NCBI RefSeq assembly: GCF_030316885.1
Contig: NZ_JASZYQ010000008.1
Span: 113,646-177,645 of the forward strand
DNA: 64,000 nucleotides
Direction of reading: 5' to 3'
DNA from: Variovorax jilinensis
GTDB lineage: Bacteria > Pseudomonadota > Gammaproteobacteria > Burkholderiales > Burkholderiaceae_C
Shown: one piece after another, positions 17,469 through 25,037 of the stretch
Position numbering within the stretch: position 1 is the stretch's first letter
Layout of the letters: each line of letters begins with the position of its first letter
The notes under the pieces: model-generated
Told to the model about the DNA's origin: nothing
What the model saw: only the letters and a program-made list of their open reading frames with translations
Databases searched by the model: none
Position numbers and translations under genes: made by a program

Positions 17469-20027
17469 CTACTGCAGATCGACCAGCAGCCTGGCGGCGA
17501 CGACCATATCGCGGGTTTGGAAGCCCTCACTGAAGGCATCGTAGACGGACTTCAGCATGGTTCTCGCCTCCTTTGTGCGTGACTGGGCCTGCCACAGTGC
17601 CGCCAGATCATTCGAGGCGCGCAAGTGCCAGGTCAGCGTTCCGATTTCTTTCGATACTGAGATCGACTGCAGCAACAGCAACTCGGCCTCTTCATGTCGA
17701 GCTTGGTCATGGGCCACGAAAGCCTGAATGCGCAGAATTTCGGGCAAGCACCATTTCTCGTTCTGGAGCGCCGCAAGCTCCAGTGCCTCGTGGATCGTTG
17801 CCTCGGCCTCTTGGAAGCGGGATTGCTTTGCCAGTGCATGCCCCAGTACGGCCATGTAGAAAGGCAGCCTCGCCATGTGGCCGATCGCCCGAAACTCGAC
17901 GACCGATCGCCGGAGCCTGTCGATCCCGTCAGCGTGCCCGGGCTGCCCGATGGCAGCAATGGCGCCGCGACAAAAGGTGACGATGGGCCGCCAAGTCATG
18001 ATTCCGTGCCGTTCGACATGCTCGTCAAGCATTTCGGCGTGGCGGCTGCAATCTTCTTCGCGGCCGAGCCAGAAATACAAAAGGGTGTTGTAGACGAGAG
18101 CGATACTCAACGAGAGTTCATGCGACGCCTGGCGTCCGTACTCGAGTATCTTTTCCGCTGTCCGCGCCGCGGTCTCGGGAAGCCCTGTCATAGCTTGCAC
18201 GTGACTCAGCACGACCAGTATGTTGACGCTGTTGCTGTACTGAAAGCGCGCGAAGCGGGCGTCGTTGAAATCCTGCGAATGCTGCGCATGGAGACGCTCC
18301 ATGCGTTTGCGCGCGCTCTGGAGCCGGCCGACGAACATTTCTCCAAGACACAAATGCGTCTCGCCTTCTGCTGACGCCGAAGGATCTTCGACTGCGGCGA
18401 TGGACTGGAAAGTCTCGAGCGTACGGATTCCTGCATCGTGCTCCCCGTTAAACAGCTCATAGGCTCCGATCAGTCGCAGGCAGCGCAGGCGGAAATCAAC
18501 GTCGTCGAGTTGCTCCGAAATTTGAAGAGCACGGCGCATGGCCAATCGCGCCTCTGAGACGATCCCGCACGTATAGAGGATGGCGCCCGCCAGTGCAAAC
18601 TGAAGGTTCATTTCAACCGCCGTGCCCTCGGAGCCAGCCTCGCCGAGCTCTGCGATCGCCCGTGCGAGATGCGTGCGACTTTCGTCTGTCAGCGAAAAGT
18701 GGTTCCAAAGCAGCGTCCCGGCGGCCGTCAGGCGGATCTGCAGGCGGCGATGTGCGGAGTTTGAAATCGTCCAGGCGAGCGCGGACCGGAAGTCGTCGAG
18801 ATAGGCGCCGTATGCGGCCCCCCAAACACGGGACGGCTGCTGTCCCCATTCACTGGCTGCCCGCTCCAGGGCCGTGCAGACATACTCCGCGTGGCGTAGG
18901 CGGATCTGCGAGTCTTCGCCGGCAGCAACGAGCTTTTCCAGGCAATAGGCACGCGTGCTTTCCAGGAGGCGATAGCTTGCACCCAGCGCATCGGTTTCGA
19001 CCGACAGCAGGGAATTCGCGCCAAGCTCTGCCAGCTTGCTTGCTGTCTCGCTGGGCGTGCTGACTGCCACGGCCGAGGCGCCCGAGAGTCGGAATGCGCC
19101 AGTAAAGACGGAGACGTCTCGCAACAGGCGGGCTTCGCTTTCGGGAAGCAGGCCGTAGCTCCAGTCGAGCGTCGCTGCCAGCGTTCGGTGTCGCTCGAGA
19201 CCAGCCCGCCGCCCCGCGAGCAGACGAAACCGGTCATCCAGTTGTTTCTGCAGGCCCTTCACGCCGAAGACGTCGACTCGCATGGCGGCAAGTTCGATCG
19301 CAAGGGCGATGCCGTCGAGACTCCTGCAGATGTCGGCAACGGCGGGCGCGTCCGCATCGTCGAGAACAAAGCTCTCCAGCCGGTCGGTGGCGCGATCGAC
19401 GAAGAGATCGATGGCGGGATAGGCCAGCGCGTGCTTCGCCGTCAGATCGGTGGAGTCGGCAGGCGAGGCCAGGCCCTCCAGCCGGTGCACCTGCTCGCCG
19501 TCCATGCGAAGCGCAGCGCGGCTCGTGGTCAAGGCATGGACGCCCGGAGCTTCACGCAGGAGCTGTCCCACGCATGTGGCGATGGCAGAGACCATGTGCT
19601 CGCAGTTGTCGAGAACAAGCAGCATCCGGCGCTCCCGCACGAACCTGCAGAGGGCGGAGAGGATGCTCGCCGAGTGCACGACCAGGCCCGTCGCGTTGGC
19701 GATGGCATTCGGCACCAGGGACGGGTCGCGCAAGGGCGCGAAGTCTACCAACCAGACACCATCCAAGAACGCGCCGATCGCCCGTTCCGCCACCGAGATC
19801 GCCACCGTCGTCTTGCCGACGCCTCCCGCGCCGACGATGGAGACGAGCCGGGACCGGAGCACCTCTTGATGAAGGAGGTCGATGACCTCTCTTCGTCCGA
19901 CCACACGCGTCGCCATCGCCGGGAGGTTGTTGTTGCGGCCTCTCGTGGCAGCGGACGGAAGTTCCGACAGCTTCGCTGACGTGGCTGGCGCGCTTCCCGC
20001 GACGCACGCGTCACCCCGCGCGACCAT
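17469..20027 (-). CDS. STAND ATPase-TPR protein lacking its winged-helix domain
   Basis: An 852-residue paralogue of the downstream 954-residue regulator. It begins in what corresponds to the linker after the winged helix, then carries the P-loop GAGGVGKTT (66-74), Walker B LLVLDNCEH (136-144), the NB-ARC winged-helix part and the TPR-like C-terminus. No DNA-binding domain precedes the ATPase. Its ATG lies 16 bp inside the end of the preceding gene, in another frame, with no clear ribosome-binding sequence, so it depends on translational coupling if it is made. It could work as a signalling partner of its neighbours or be the rear half of a broken gene; see findings. Confidence 0.85.
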   Translation of the reverse strand: MVARGDACVAGSAPATSAKLSELPSAATRGRNNNLPAMATRVVGRREVIDLLHQEVLRSRLVSIVGAGGVGKTTVAISVAERAIGAFLDGVWLVDFAPLRDPSLVPNAIANATGLVVHSASILSALCRFVRERRMLLVLDNCEHMVSAIATCVGQLLREAPGVHALTTSRAALRMDGEQVHRLEGLASPADSTDLTAKHALAYPAIDLFVDRATDRLESFVLDDADAPAVADICRSLDGIALAIELAAMRVDVFGVKGLQKQLDDRFRLLAGRRAGLERHRTLAATLDWSYGLLPESEARLLRDVSVFTGAFRLSGASAVAVSTPSETASKLAELGANSLLSVETDALGASYRLLESTRAYCLEKLVAAGEDSQIRLRHAEYVCTALERAASEWGQQPSRVWGAAYGAYLDDFRSALAWTISNSAHRRLQIRLTAAGTLLWNHFSLTDESRTHLARAIAELGEAGSEGTAVEMNLQFALAGAILYTCGIVSEARLAMRRALQISEQLDDVDFRLRCLRLIGAYELFNGEHDAGIRTLETFQSIAAVEDPSASAEGETHLCLGEMFVGRLQSARKRMERLHAQHSQDFNDARFARFQYSNSVNILVVLSHVQAMTGLPETAARTAEKILEYGRQASHELSLSIALVYNTLLYFWLGREEDCSRHAEMLDEHVERHGIMTWRPIVTFCRGAIAAIGQPGHADGIDRLRRSVVEFRAIGHMARLPFYMAVLGHALAKQSRFQEAEATIHEALELAALQNEKWCLPEILRIQAFVAHDQARHEEAELLLLQSISVSKEIGTLTWHLRASNDLAALWQAQSRTKEARTMLKSVYDAFSEGFQTRDMVVAARLLVDLQ

Positions 20028-21495
20028 CCGCGTTCCCGAACAGCTCAGTCAAGTGATCCGCGTGGCGCCGCACGTTTTCCAGTTCTCCGTGCTCGTTCAG
20101 TTTCTCTATTGCAAAGGCTCGCGTGACATGGGCCTGGCTGTAGCGCATCTCGCCGTTGCGCAACTCGGCCAAAAGGAGGGATTTGGCCACCAGGCTGGCA
20201 ATGCTTTCGACCACCGTCTCGCGATCAATGTCCTGAGCGCCGCCGATCGCGCAAGCCGATTCCAGGCTGAAGCCGCCGGCGAAGATCGACAAGCGGCGCA
20301 TGACGGCCTGCTCGCTGGGGGACAGCAAGGTATAGCTTGCGTTGACGTTCGCTGTCAGCGTCCGGTGCCGCTCGGGCCCTTCGTGATAGCCGTCGAACAT
20401 GTGAAAGCGCCTGTCGAGATGGTCCAGCATCCTTTCAATGCTCAATGCACCGACCCGCTGGGCGACACGTTCGATCGCCAGCGCATGGCCGTCTAGCCTG
20501 TGGCATATCGCGGCGACCTTCGGCGCGTTCACGTCATCCAGCCTGAACGCCTTGAACTTTTCGGCAGCCCGGTCTGCGAACAGTTGCACGGACGGGAAAT
20601 CCAGGGCCTCTCGTGCCTTGATGCCCGCCATCGTCGGCGGCAGGCCCAGACCGGTCAACCGCCGCACGCGTTCGCCCCGAATGCACAGGGGTTCGCGGCT
20701 GGTGGTGACGAGCTTCACGTTCCGGGTGCTCGCCAGCAACTGATCAGCGCATGTGGCGACCGCACCGATCAGGTGCTCGCAGTTGTCGAGGACCAGCAGC
20801 ATCTCGCGGTCGCGCAGCAGTTCGCTGGGCTCTACGGCCTTGTCGTCTGCCTTTCGGGTGCTCGATCGCATGACGTCGGCTATCGCTTGGGGCACCTTCG
20901 ACTGCTGGTCCAGCAGGGAGAGGTCGACGAGCCAGGCGCCTCCCTTGAGGGAACCCGCAGCGCTGTCGGCAACCGCGAGGGCGACGGTCGTCTTACCCAC
21001 GCCGCCAGGTCCTACGATTGAGACCAAACGGGTGTTTTCCAGATCCTGCAGGATCGAGCGGATCGCATGCTCCCTACCGAAGATGCGCTTGGTCGAGGGA
21101 GGCAGGTTGCCCGCGCGCCTTGGCGGTGTGGGATGGAGAGCCTTCGGGTCGAGATGAGATGCATACCGCACGGTCTCGATGAAGCGGTAGCCTCTTCCGA
21201 CCACGGTCGCGATATAGCGAGGCGGGCTGGGGCCTTCACCGAGAAGACGCCTGATGGCGGCAATGTTGACCTTAAGATTGCCTTCTTCCACGACCCTTCC
21301 GGGCCAGGCACGCGACAATAGCTCTCGCTTGCTGACGACCTGGCCGTGGTTTTGGACGAGTGCCGTCAGCAGATAGAAGGCACGCCGGCTGATGCGGACG
21401 GGTTTTTCATCTTCCAGGAGCAACTGCTGCTCGGGAATCAGAAGGAACGGTCCGAATGCGAATGAACTATCAACCTCGGAAATCAAGGCAGTCAA
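20011..21495 (-). CDS. Winged-helix STAND ATPase regulator lacking the TPR domain
   Basis: A 494-residue regulator with an OmpR-type winged helix (SFAFGPFLLIPEQQLLL, NLKVNIAAIRRLLGEG, TVVGRGYRF) and an NB-ARC ATPase (P-loop GPGGVGKTT about 162-170; Walker B LLVLDNCEHL), ending right after ENVRRHADHLTELF, where paralogues continue into TPR repeats. I chose the TTG at 21495, preceded by GGGGG, because it leaves 10 residues before SFAFGPF, as in the 954-residue paralogue. The frame is open to a GTG at 21609, but that adds 38 arginine-rich residues and would cover the direct-repeat box at 21557. It heads the long minus-strand block, so its promoter probably drives all three regulators. Confidence 0.82.
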   Translation of the reverse strand: MTALISEVDSSFAFGPFLLIPEQQLLLEDEKPVRISRRAFYLLTALVQNHGQVVSKRELLSRAWPGRVVEEGNLKVNIAAIRRLLGEGPSPPRYIATVVGRGYRFIETVRYASHLDPKALHPTPPRRAGNLPPSTKRIFGREHAIRSILQDLENTRLVSIVGPGGVGKTTVALAVADSAAGSLKGGAWLVDLSLLDQQSKVPQAIADVMRSSTRKADDKAVEPSELLRDREMLLVLDNCEHLIGAVATCADQLLASTRNVKLVTTSREPLCIRGERVRRLTGLGLPPTMAGIKAREALDFPSVQLFADRAAEKFKAFRLDDVNAPKVAAICHRLDGHALAIERVAQRVGALSIERMLDHLDRRFHMFDGYHEGPERHRTLTANVNASYTLLSPSEQAVMRRLSIFAGGFSLESACAIGGAQDIDRETVVESIASLVAKSLLLAELRNGEMRYSQAHVTRAFAIEKLNEHGELENVRRHADHLTELFGNADGRAG

Positions 21496-21556
21496 GCAAA
21501 CCCCCGTCGGTGGGATGCGGCCGCTCAAGTGTATGGCGAGCCTGGGCAGGGCCCGA

Positions 21557-21571
21557 GTTAAATACGGTAAA
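21557..21571 (-). promoter_or_regulatory. Direct-repeat box TTTAC-CGTAT-TTAAC, candidate operator (site B)
   Basis: Minus-strand TTTACCGTATTTAAC, 62 bp upstream of the proposed TTG start of the first STAND regulator. Over its 15 bases it matches site A at 12 positions and keeps the 10-bp half-site period. Autoregulation of the regulator operon is the simplest reading. Confidence 0.5.
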
Positions 21572-21658
21572 TGGAGGGGGATTCGAGCCTCACGGCGCGC
21601 TCTAGGCACCGACGGGCGCGCCAGCCAGGAAATTCATTTCACGCTGCGGCGAACAGCG

Positions 21659-22552
21659 TCAACCCTGAACCCACGCTGTGAAGCGGGGTTCATTTGCACG
21701 GATCCACACGCTGGCAGCCTCGCGCGGCGCGATCTTCTCGACGTTGACCAGCCAGTCCATCTCGTTCACCGCATCGAGCCCGAGACTGACCTTCGACAGT
21801 GCCACCCGAGTCGATGCGGGAAGACTCTGCCAGCGCGCCGTCGGAGCGACCAATGCCGCACGATTGGATCCGCCCAGCACGTTCTGGGTATCACGAAGCG
21901 CCCGTAGCTGGCCCCCACGGTTCAGGTACTGCGGCGCCCATGTCGGGAAAACGAACCAGCGGCGTTCGCGAACCGCGGCTTCGTAGTAGTCGATCCACTC
22001 TGCCTGTGTTCCTGGGCGTACCGCGTAGCCGAGGGCATCGAGCCCATAGGCGCGCACGGCAGTCTGGGAGACTGCCGTGATGGTCGCCCCGGTACCGATG
22101 CCCTGGATCTGCCGCGTCATGCGCCGTGCCACATCGGGCCTCGCCAGGTCGCCGATGCTCCGGACCTCGTTCTCCGGGACATAACTCGGCACTGCCCAGA
22201 AGAAGTGGGCACCTTCGTAAAGCCGGGCCACCTCGATCGCCTCGGCGCCATACTGGGCCCAGTAGGTCGCATGCCCCTCGGGCAGCCAAGCTGCGGCCAT
22301 GAGGTCGATGCTGCCCTGGCTCAGCAACGGAAACATCTCGTCGTGAGGACCTGTTCGCAGCTGAACGGGATGTCCGAGGCGCTCCAGCACCGCCTGGACG
22401 ACCGCCCCCGTGACGGCGTAGAAGCTGAGCGACACCTGTCCCAGCGTCACGCGTTGAAGCACCCGGCCTTGCGCCGGTGCCAGACTGCCGACGGCCGACG
22501 CAGCTCCGACGACGAGGGCACGCCGGCGCGTCAAAGATGACGAATTACTCAT
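21659..22552 (-). CDS. Betaine/quaternary-amine-type ABC substrate-binding protein (OpuAC-like), exported
   Basis: A 297-residue solute-binding protein. The N-terminus has a twin-arginine-like signal (SLTRRRALVVGAASAVGS), then the OpuAC/ProX pattern (VTLGQVSLSFYAVTGAVVQAV, GSIDLMAAAWLPEGHATYW, YYEAAVRERRWFVFPTWAPQYLN). Trp and Tyr residues of this type form the aromatic cage for trimethylammonium ligands in the family. The ATG at 22552 has AAGGAG 6 bases before it; an ATG at 22558 would touch the Shine-Dalgarno. No ABC permease or ATPase gene adjoins it, so it is an orphan receptor here. A direct-repeat box sits 63 bp upstream of the start. Confidence 0.83.
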   Translation of the reverse strand: MSNSSSLTRRRALVVGAASAVGSLAPAQGRVLQRVTLGQVSLSFYAVTGAVVQAVLERLGHPVQLRTGPHDEMFPLLSQGSIDLMAAAWLPEGHATYWAQYGAEAIEVARLYEGAHFFWAVPSYVPENEVRSIGDLARPDVARRMTRQIQGIGTGATITAVSQTAVRAYGLDALGYAVRPGTQAEWIDYYEAAVRERRWFVFPTWAPQYLNRGGQLRALRDTQNVLGGSNRAALVAPTARWQSLPASTRVALSKVSLGLDAVNEMDWLVNVEKIAPREAASVWIRANEPRFTAWVQG

Positions 22553-22614
22553 GCCCATCTCCTTGCGCGATCGACCGCGTCCAGGAACTCTAGTGGGTCA
22601 TACGGAGCTTCGGG

Positions 22615-22629
22615 GTTAAGCGTGGTGAA
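22615..22629 (-). promoter_or_regulatory. Direct-repeat box TTCAC-CACGC-TTAAC, candidate operator (site C)
   Basis: Minus-strand TTCACCACGCTTAAC, 63 bp upstream of the OpuAC-like start, nearly the same spacing as site B. The half-sites TTCAC and TTAAC are 10 bp apart; the spacer differs from sites A and D. Confidence 0.42.
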
Positions 22630-22729
22630 TTCTCGTTGCGGCTCTGGGATCGGTTGCCCAGCACGGGGACTGCAAGGTTTCGCCCTGCGCACGGCGCCAG
22701 AGCCAGGACGAGGCACGACCCACGTCCGT

Positions 22730-23396
22730 TCACATGGGCAGCTGGCGTGGTGGCACCATCAACACCAGGGAGCCTTGCCGTTCGGCCAACGTGAGCCCAA
22801 AGGTGCAGTTCGGCTCCTCGCCCATTCGCAGGTCGGTGCGGTCACGGCGTTTCCATTGTCCTGCGGCCCGCAGAAGCCTTGCTGAACTTTGCGATGCGTC
22901 GCACTTCTGGCAACCCTGCCGCGTCCGTCGCCACGCCGGTACCGTGGTCGAAACGCTCGAAGTTGATGCGTGGCTGAGATCCCTCGGTATCGCTCGCCCC
23001 CCACCACGATGACGCGCCACAACAAGGAGTTGAAAGCCGTGGGCGTGACAAGCACGCGCTCCGTCGGAATGCCCTGGCCGGCAAATGGGGCATGGGCCAC
23101 CGGTTCGACTTGGTGTTGGGCGACGACACCCCATGCCAAATAGGCCGTGCTGATGGCGAGGCCGGTCGCGTTGGCGTGCAAGCCACCCACCGAGCGTCAG
23201 CCAGCATGGTCCATGACTTTCGGCGCGGTGCTGCACCGTGTTGGCGATCGGGTTGCTGTGGTCGATCAGCACATCCAGATCGGGCAGCGTGCCGGCCACC
23301 GCACCCCAAAGCGCCGGACTTCCACACGGCAGTGCGTCGGCCCATCGTGGCGACCGCCACCGCGGTGCCCAGCGCTATTTGCGAAACGGAGTCCAT
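22730..23396 (-). pseudogene. Decayed YdjM-family membrane metal-dependent hydrolase
   Basis: Pieces of one family appear in order on the minus strand but in shifting frames. They run MDSVSQIALGTAVAVATMG from 23396, then in another frame AGTLPDLDVLIDHSNPIANT followed by VQHRAESH, then HANATGLAISTAYLAWGVVA and VLVTPTAFNSLLWRVIVVGG, then INFERFDHGTG and RRIAKFSKA, and finally TDLRMGEEPNCTFGLTLAER near 22760. In intact YdjM/LexA-regulated inner-membrane hydrolases about 150 residues of membrane helices separate HRAESH from the later part; here they are missing. At least four frame changes and one internal deletion mean it cannot make the protein. Identification rests on recalled family sequence, so the family name is likely rather than certain. 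Confidence 0.75.
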
Positions 23397-23547
23397 GCGA
23401 CAAGACGATCGCTCCAGCCCGGCAGCCCCTGGTGCCGAATGGTCTCGCCAGGTGGTGTCCGCCGACCGGACCTGTTGGTCGCGACCGCTCGTGCTGCGCA
23501 TGAACGCGGGTTAAACGGGGTAGCGCTAGCCGCATGAACAATCAAGT

Positions 23548-23562
23548 TTGACGGCAATTAAC
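23548..23562 (+). promoter_or_regulatory. Direct-repeat box TTGAC-GGCAA-TTAAC, candidate operator (site D)
   Basis: Plus-strand TTGACGGCAATTAAC, ending 56 bp before the ATG of the small secreted protein. It matches site A at 13 of 15 positions and also in the following TCG. A weaker minus-strand relative (GCTACCCCGTTTAAC, 23510-23524) lies just upstream. TTGAC alone could also act as a -35 element. Confidence 0.45.
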
Positions 23563-23618
23563 TCGACCTCGTCGAGGCTCTTTCGCAATATCGAGCTACC
23601 TAACCAAGGAGCATCTCC

Positions 23619-24041
23619 ATGATCACCTCGCGCCAGAAGACACTCATCCTCGCGTTCGGCGTCATAGCCGCACAGTTGTGGGCAGCGCCCGTGTATGCTC
23701 AGTCCAGCTCGACGGACAAGTCGGCAGTTCGTGCAGAACGCCGAGCCCAGGGGGCCGAAGCCACCCGATCATTCAAGTCCGGCGAGGGCGACCCCAAGCC
23801 TGAGCCGAAGGCGAGGGTTTCAGCGTCGGGCAGGCAGGCCGCCCGCCAGGAACGAAAGGTCGAAGGTGCGCAGGCAGCGCGCGAGTTCGAGCCCGGGGAG
23901 GGAGATCCGAAGCCGGCCCCGACGGCGAAAGTGTCTCGCGCGGAACGCACCGCAGGCCGAAAGGCCAGCCGCGAATCAGTCGCGAAGGTGAACAAGGCCG
24001 GGCAGATCCCCTCCTACGGCGAGAACTATGGCGTCAAGTAG
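23619..24041 (+). CDS. Small secreted basic protein with GEGDPKP repeats, unknown function
   Basis: A 140-residue protein with a Sec signal peptide (hydrophobic LILAFGVIAAQLWA, cleavage likely after PVYA at 27). The mature part is strongly charged and built from a 38-residue repeat: residues 39-61 (ending GEGDPKP at 55-61) recur at 77-99 (GEGDPKP 93-99), and a partial third copy starts at 108 (AERTAGRKASR). There are no cysteines or hydrophobic core segments, so it is probably disordered. AAGGAG lies 7 bases before the ATG. It stands alone 59 bp before an alternative-oxidase gene on the same strand, and it has a direct-repeat box upstream. I do not recognise a function; similar Ala/Arg/Lys-rich secreted proteins are sometimes labelled TolA-like. 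Confidence 0.8.
   Translation: MITSRQKTLILAFGVIAAQLWAAPVYAQSSSTDKSAVRAERRAQGAEATRSFKSGEGDPKPEPKARVSASGRQAARQERKVEGAQAAREFEPGEGDPKPAPTAKVSRAERTAGRKASRESVAKVNKAGQIPSYGENYGVK
23733..23915 (+). repeat. Coding repeat: two 23-codon units, 38-codon period
   Basis: Bases 23733-23801 and 23847-23915 encode AERRAQGAEATRSF..GEGDPKP and QERKVEGAQAAREF..GEGDPKP. The amino-acid match is clearer than the DNA match, so the duplication is old or under protein-level selection. Confidence 0.7.
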
Positions 24042-24100
24042 GCGGGGGCCTGCAGGACGCCGAGCGGACGAAGGTCAACCGCAACTGACGATCGAGTGCC

Positions 24101-24754
24101 ATGGCCAACGATGATGCGCCCCACGACCTCACCTTGCATCACGAAGCCGAGGGTGCTTCGGACAAGGTGGCGTTGGCAATCACTCTCGGGCTGCGATTCA
24201 TTGCGGACACCCTGTTTGCCAAGCGATATGGCAACAGGGCCATCGTGCTGGAGACGGTGGCGGCAGTTCCGGGCATGGTGGGCGGGATGCTCGTCCACCT
24301 GCGCTGCCTGCGCCGCTTGGAGGAAGATCACGGCTGGATCCGCACTTTGCTGGACGAAGCGGAGAACGAGCGGATGCATCTGATGACATTCCTGGAAATC
24401 GCCAAGCCCAGCTGGTTCGAGCGAGCAATGGTGCTCGTGGCCCAGGCGCTGTTTTTCGTCTTCTTCCTTGGGCTTTACCTCCTATCTTCACGGACTGCGC
24501 ACCGGTTGGTGGGATATTTTGAGGAGCAGGCAGTGATCAGCTATAGCCTCTATCTGGCCGAAATTGATGCGGGGCGCGTAGACAACGTCTCTGCCCCCCA
24601 GATAGCCATTGACTATTGGCACCTAGCACCGAGCGCCAGTTTGCGGGACGTGGTGCTGGCCGTACGCGACGATGAAGCGGGTCACCGCGACGTCAATCAC
24701 CATTTTGCCGACGTGCTGAGAACCGCGAAGGATGCCAGCTTGACGCTGCCATAG
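24101..24754 (+). CDS. aox: Alternative oxidase (ubiquinol, di-iron)
   Basis: A 217-residue alternative oxidase, which passes electrons from ubiquinol to oxygen without pumping protons and is insensitive to cyanide. All di-iron ligands of the family are present: Glu51 (LETVAAVPG), Glu90 and His93 (NERMHL), Glu142 (FEEQAV; Glu141 adjoins it), Glu192 and His195 (DDEAGHRDVNH). A hydrophobic stretch at about 108-130 would lie in the inner membrane face. It is shorter at the N-terminus than eukaryotic forms and lacks their regulatory cysteine, as usual in bacteria. The gene follows the small repeat protein by 59 bp; a hairpin lies 28 bp after its stop. It may serve to spill electrons during catabolism or cyanide/NO stress (inference). 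Confidence 0.93.
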   Translation: MANDDAPHDLTLHHEAEGASDKVALAITLGLRFIADTLFAKRYGNRAIVLETVAAVPGMVGGMLVHLRCLRRLEEDHGWIRTLLDEAENERMHLMTFLEIAKPSWFERAMVLVAQALFFVFFLGLYLLSSRTAHRLVGYFEEQAVISYSLYLAEIDAGRVDNVSAPQIAIDYWHLAPSASLRDVVLAVRDDEAGHRDVNHHFADVLRTAKDASLTLP

Positions 24755-24782
24755 GCCGCTTCATGGGGCACCAAGCCTGAGT

Positions 24783-24806
24783 GTGGCGCGCACAGCGCGT
24801 AGCCAC
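24783..24806 (+). terminator. Hairpin downstream of the alternative oxidase
   Basis: GTGGC (24783-24787) pairs with GCCAC (24802-24806), extended by GCGC/GCGC inside with a 3-base loop and a 3-base bulge. No T run follows. Its position soon after the stop at 24754 suggests a transcript end. Confidence 0.35.
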
Positions 24807-25037
24807 AGTTGACCAGGCGCAAGGGACCGGATCGGGAAAGTACGCGAGGCGCTTCGGTACCAAGACCAGCGAGTTGCTGGTTTGGGTGTCCTTGAATCGG
24901 CTGTCGGCGTTCTCGTGGGCCTCTATACGGGTGCCCAATACCCCAATCGCCCCTGTCTTCTATAGCTACTGGCCTGAGTCGCCAGGGGCACCTTCGGTGA
25001 ATCCGTCCGTTCTTCTCCATCAGTCCAGGAGTCAACG

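Noticed and set aside
23510..23524. Fifth TTNAC-type box (GCTACCCCGTTTAAC, minus strand)
   Set aside because: Only the second half-site fits well and it lies 114 bp before a dead gene, so I did not count it as a site.
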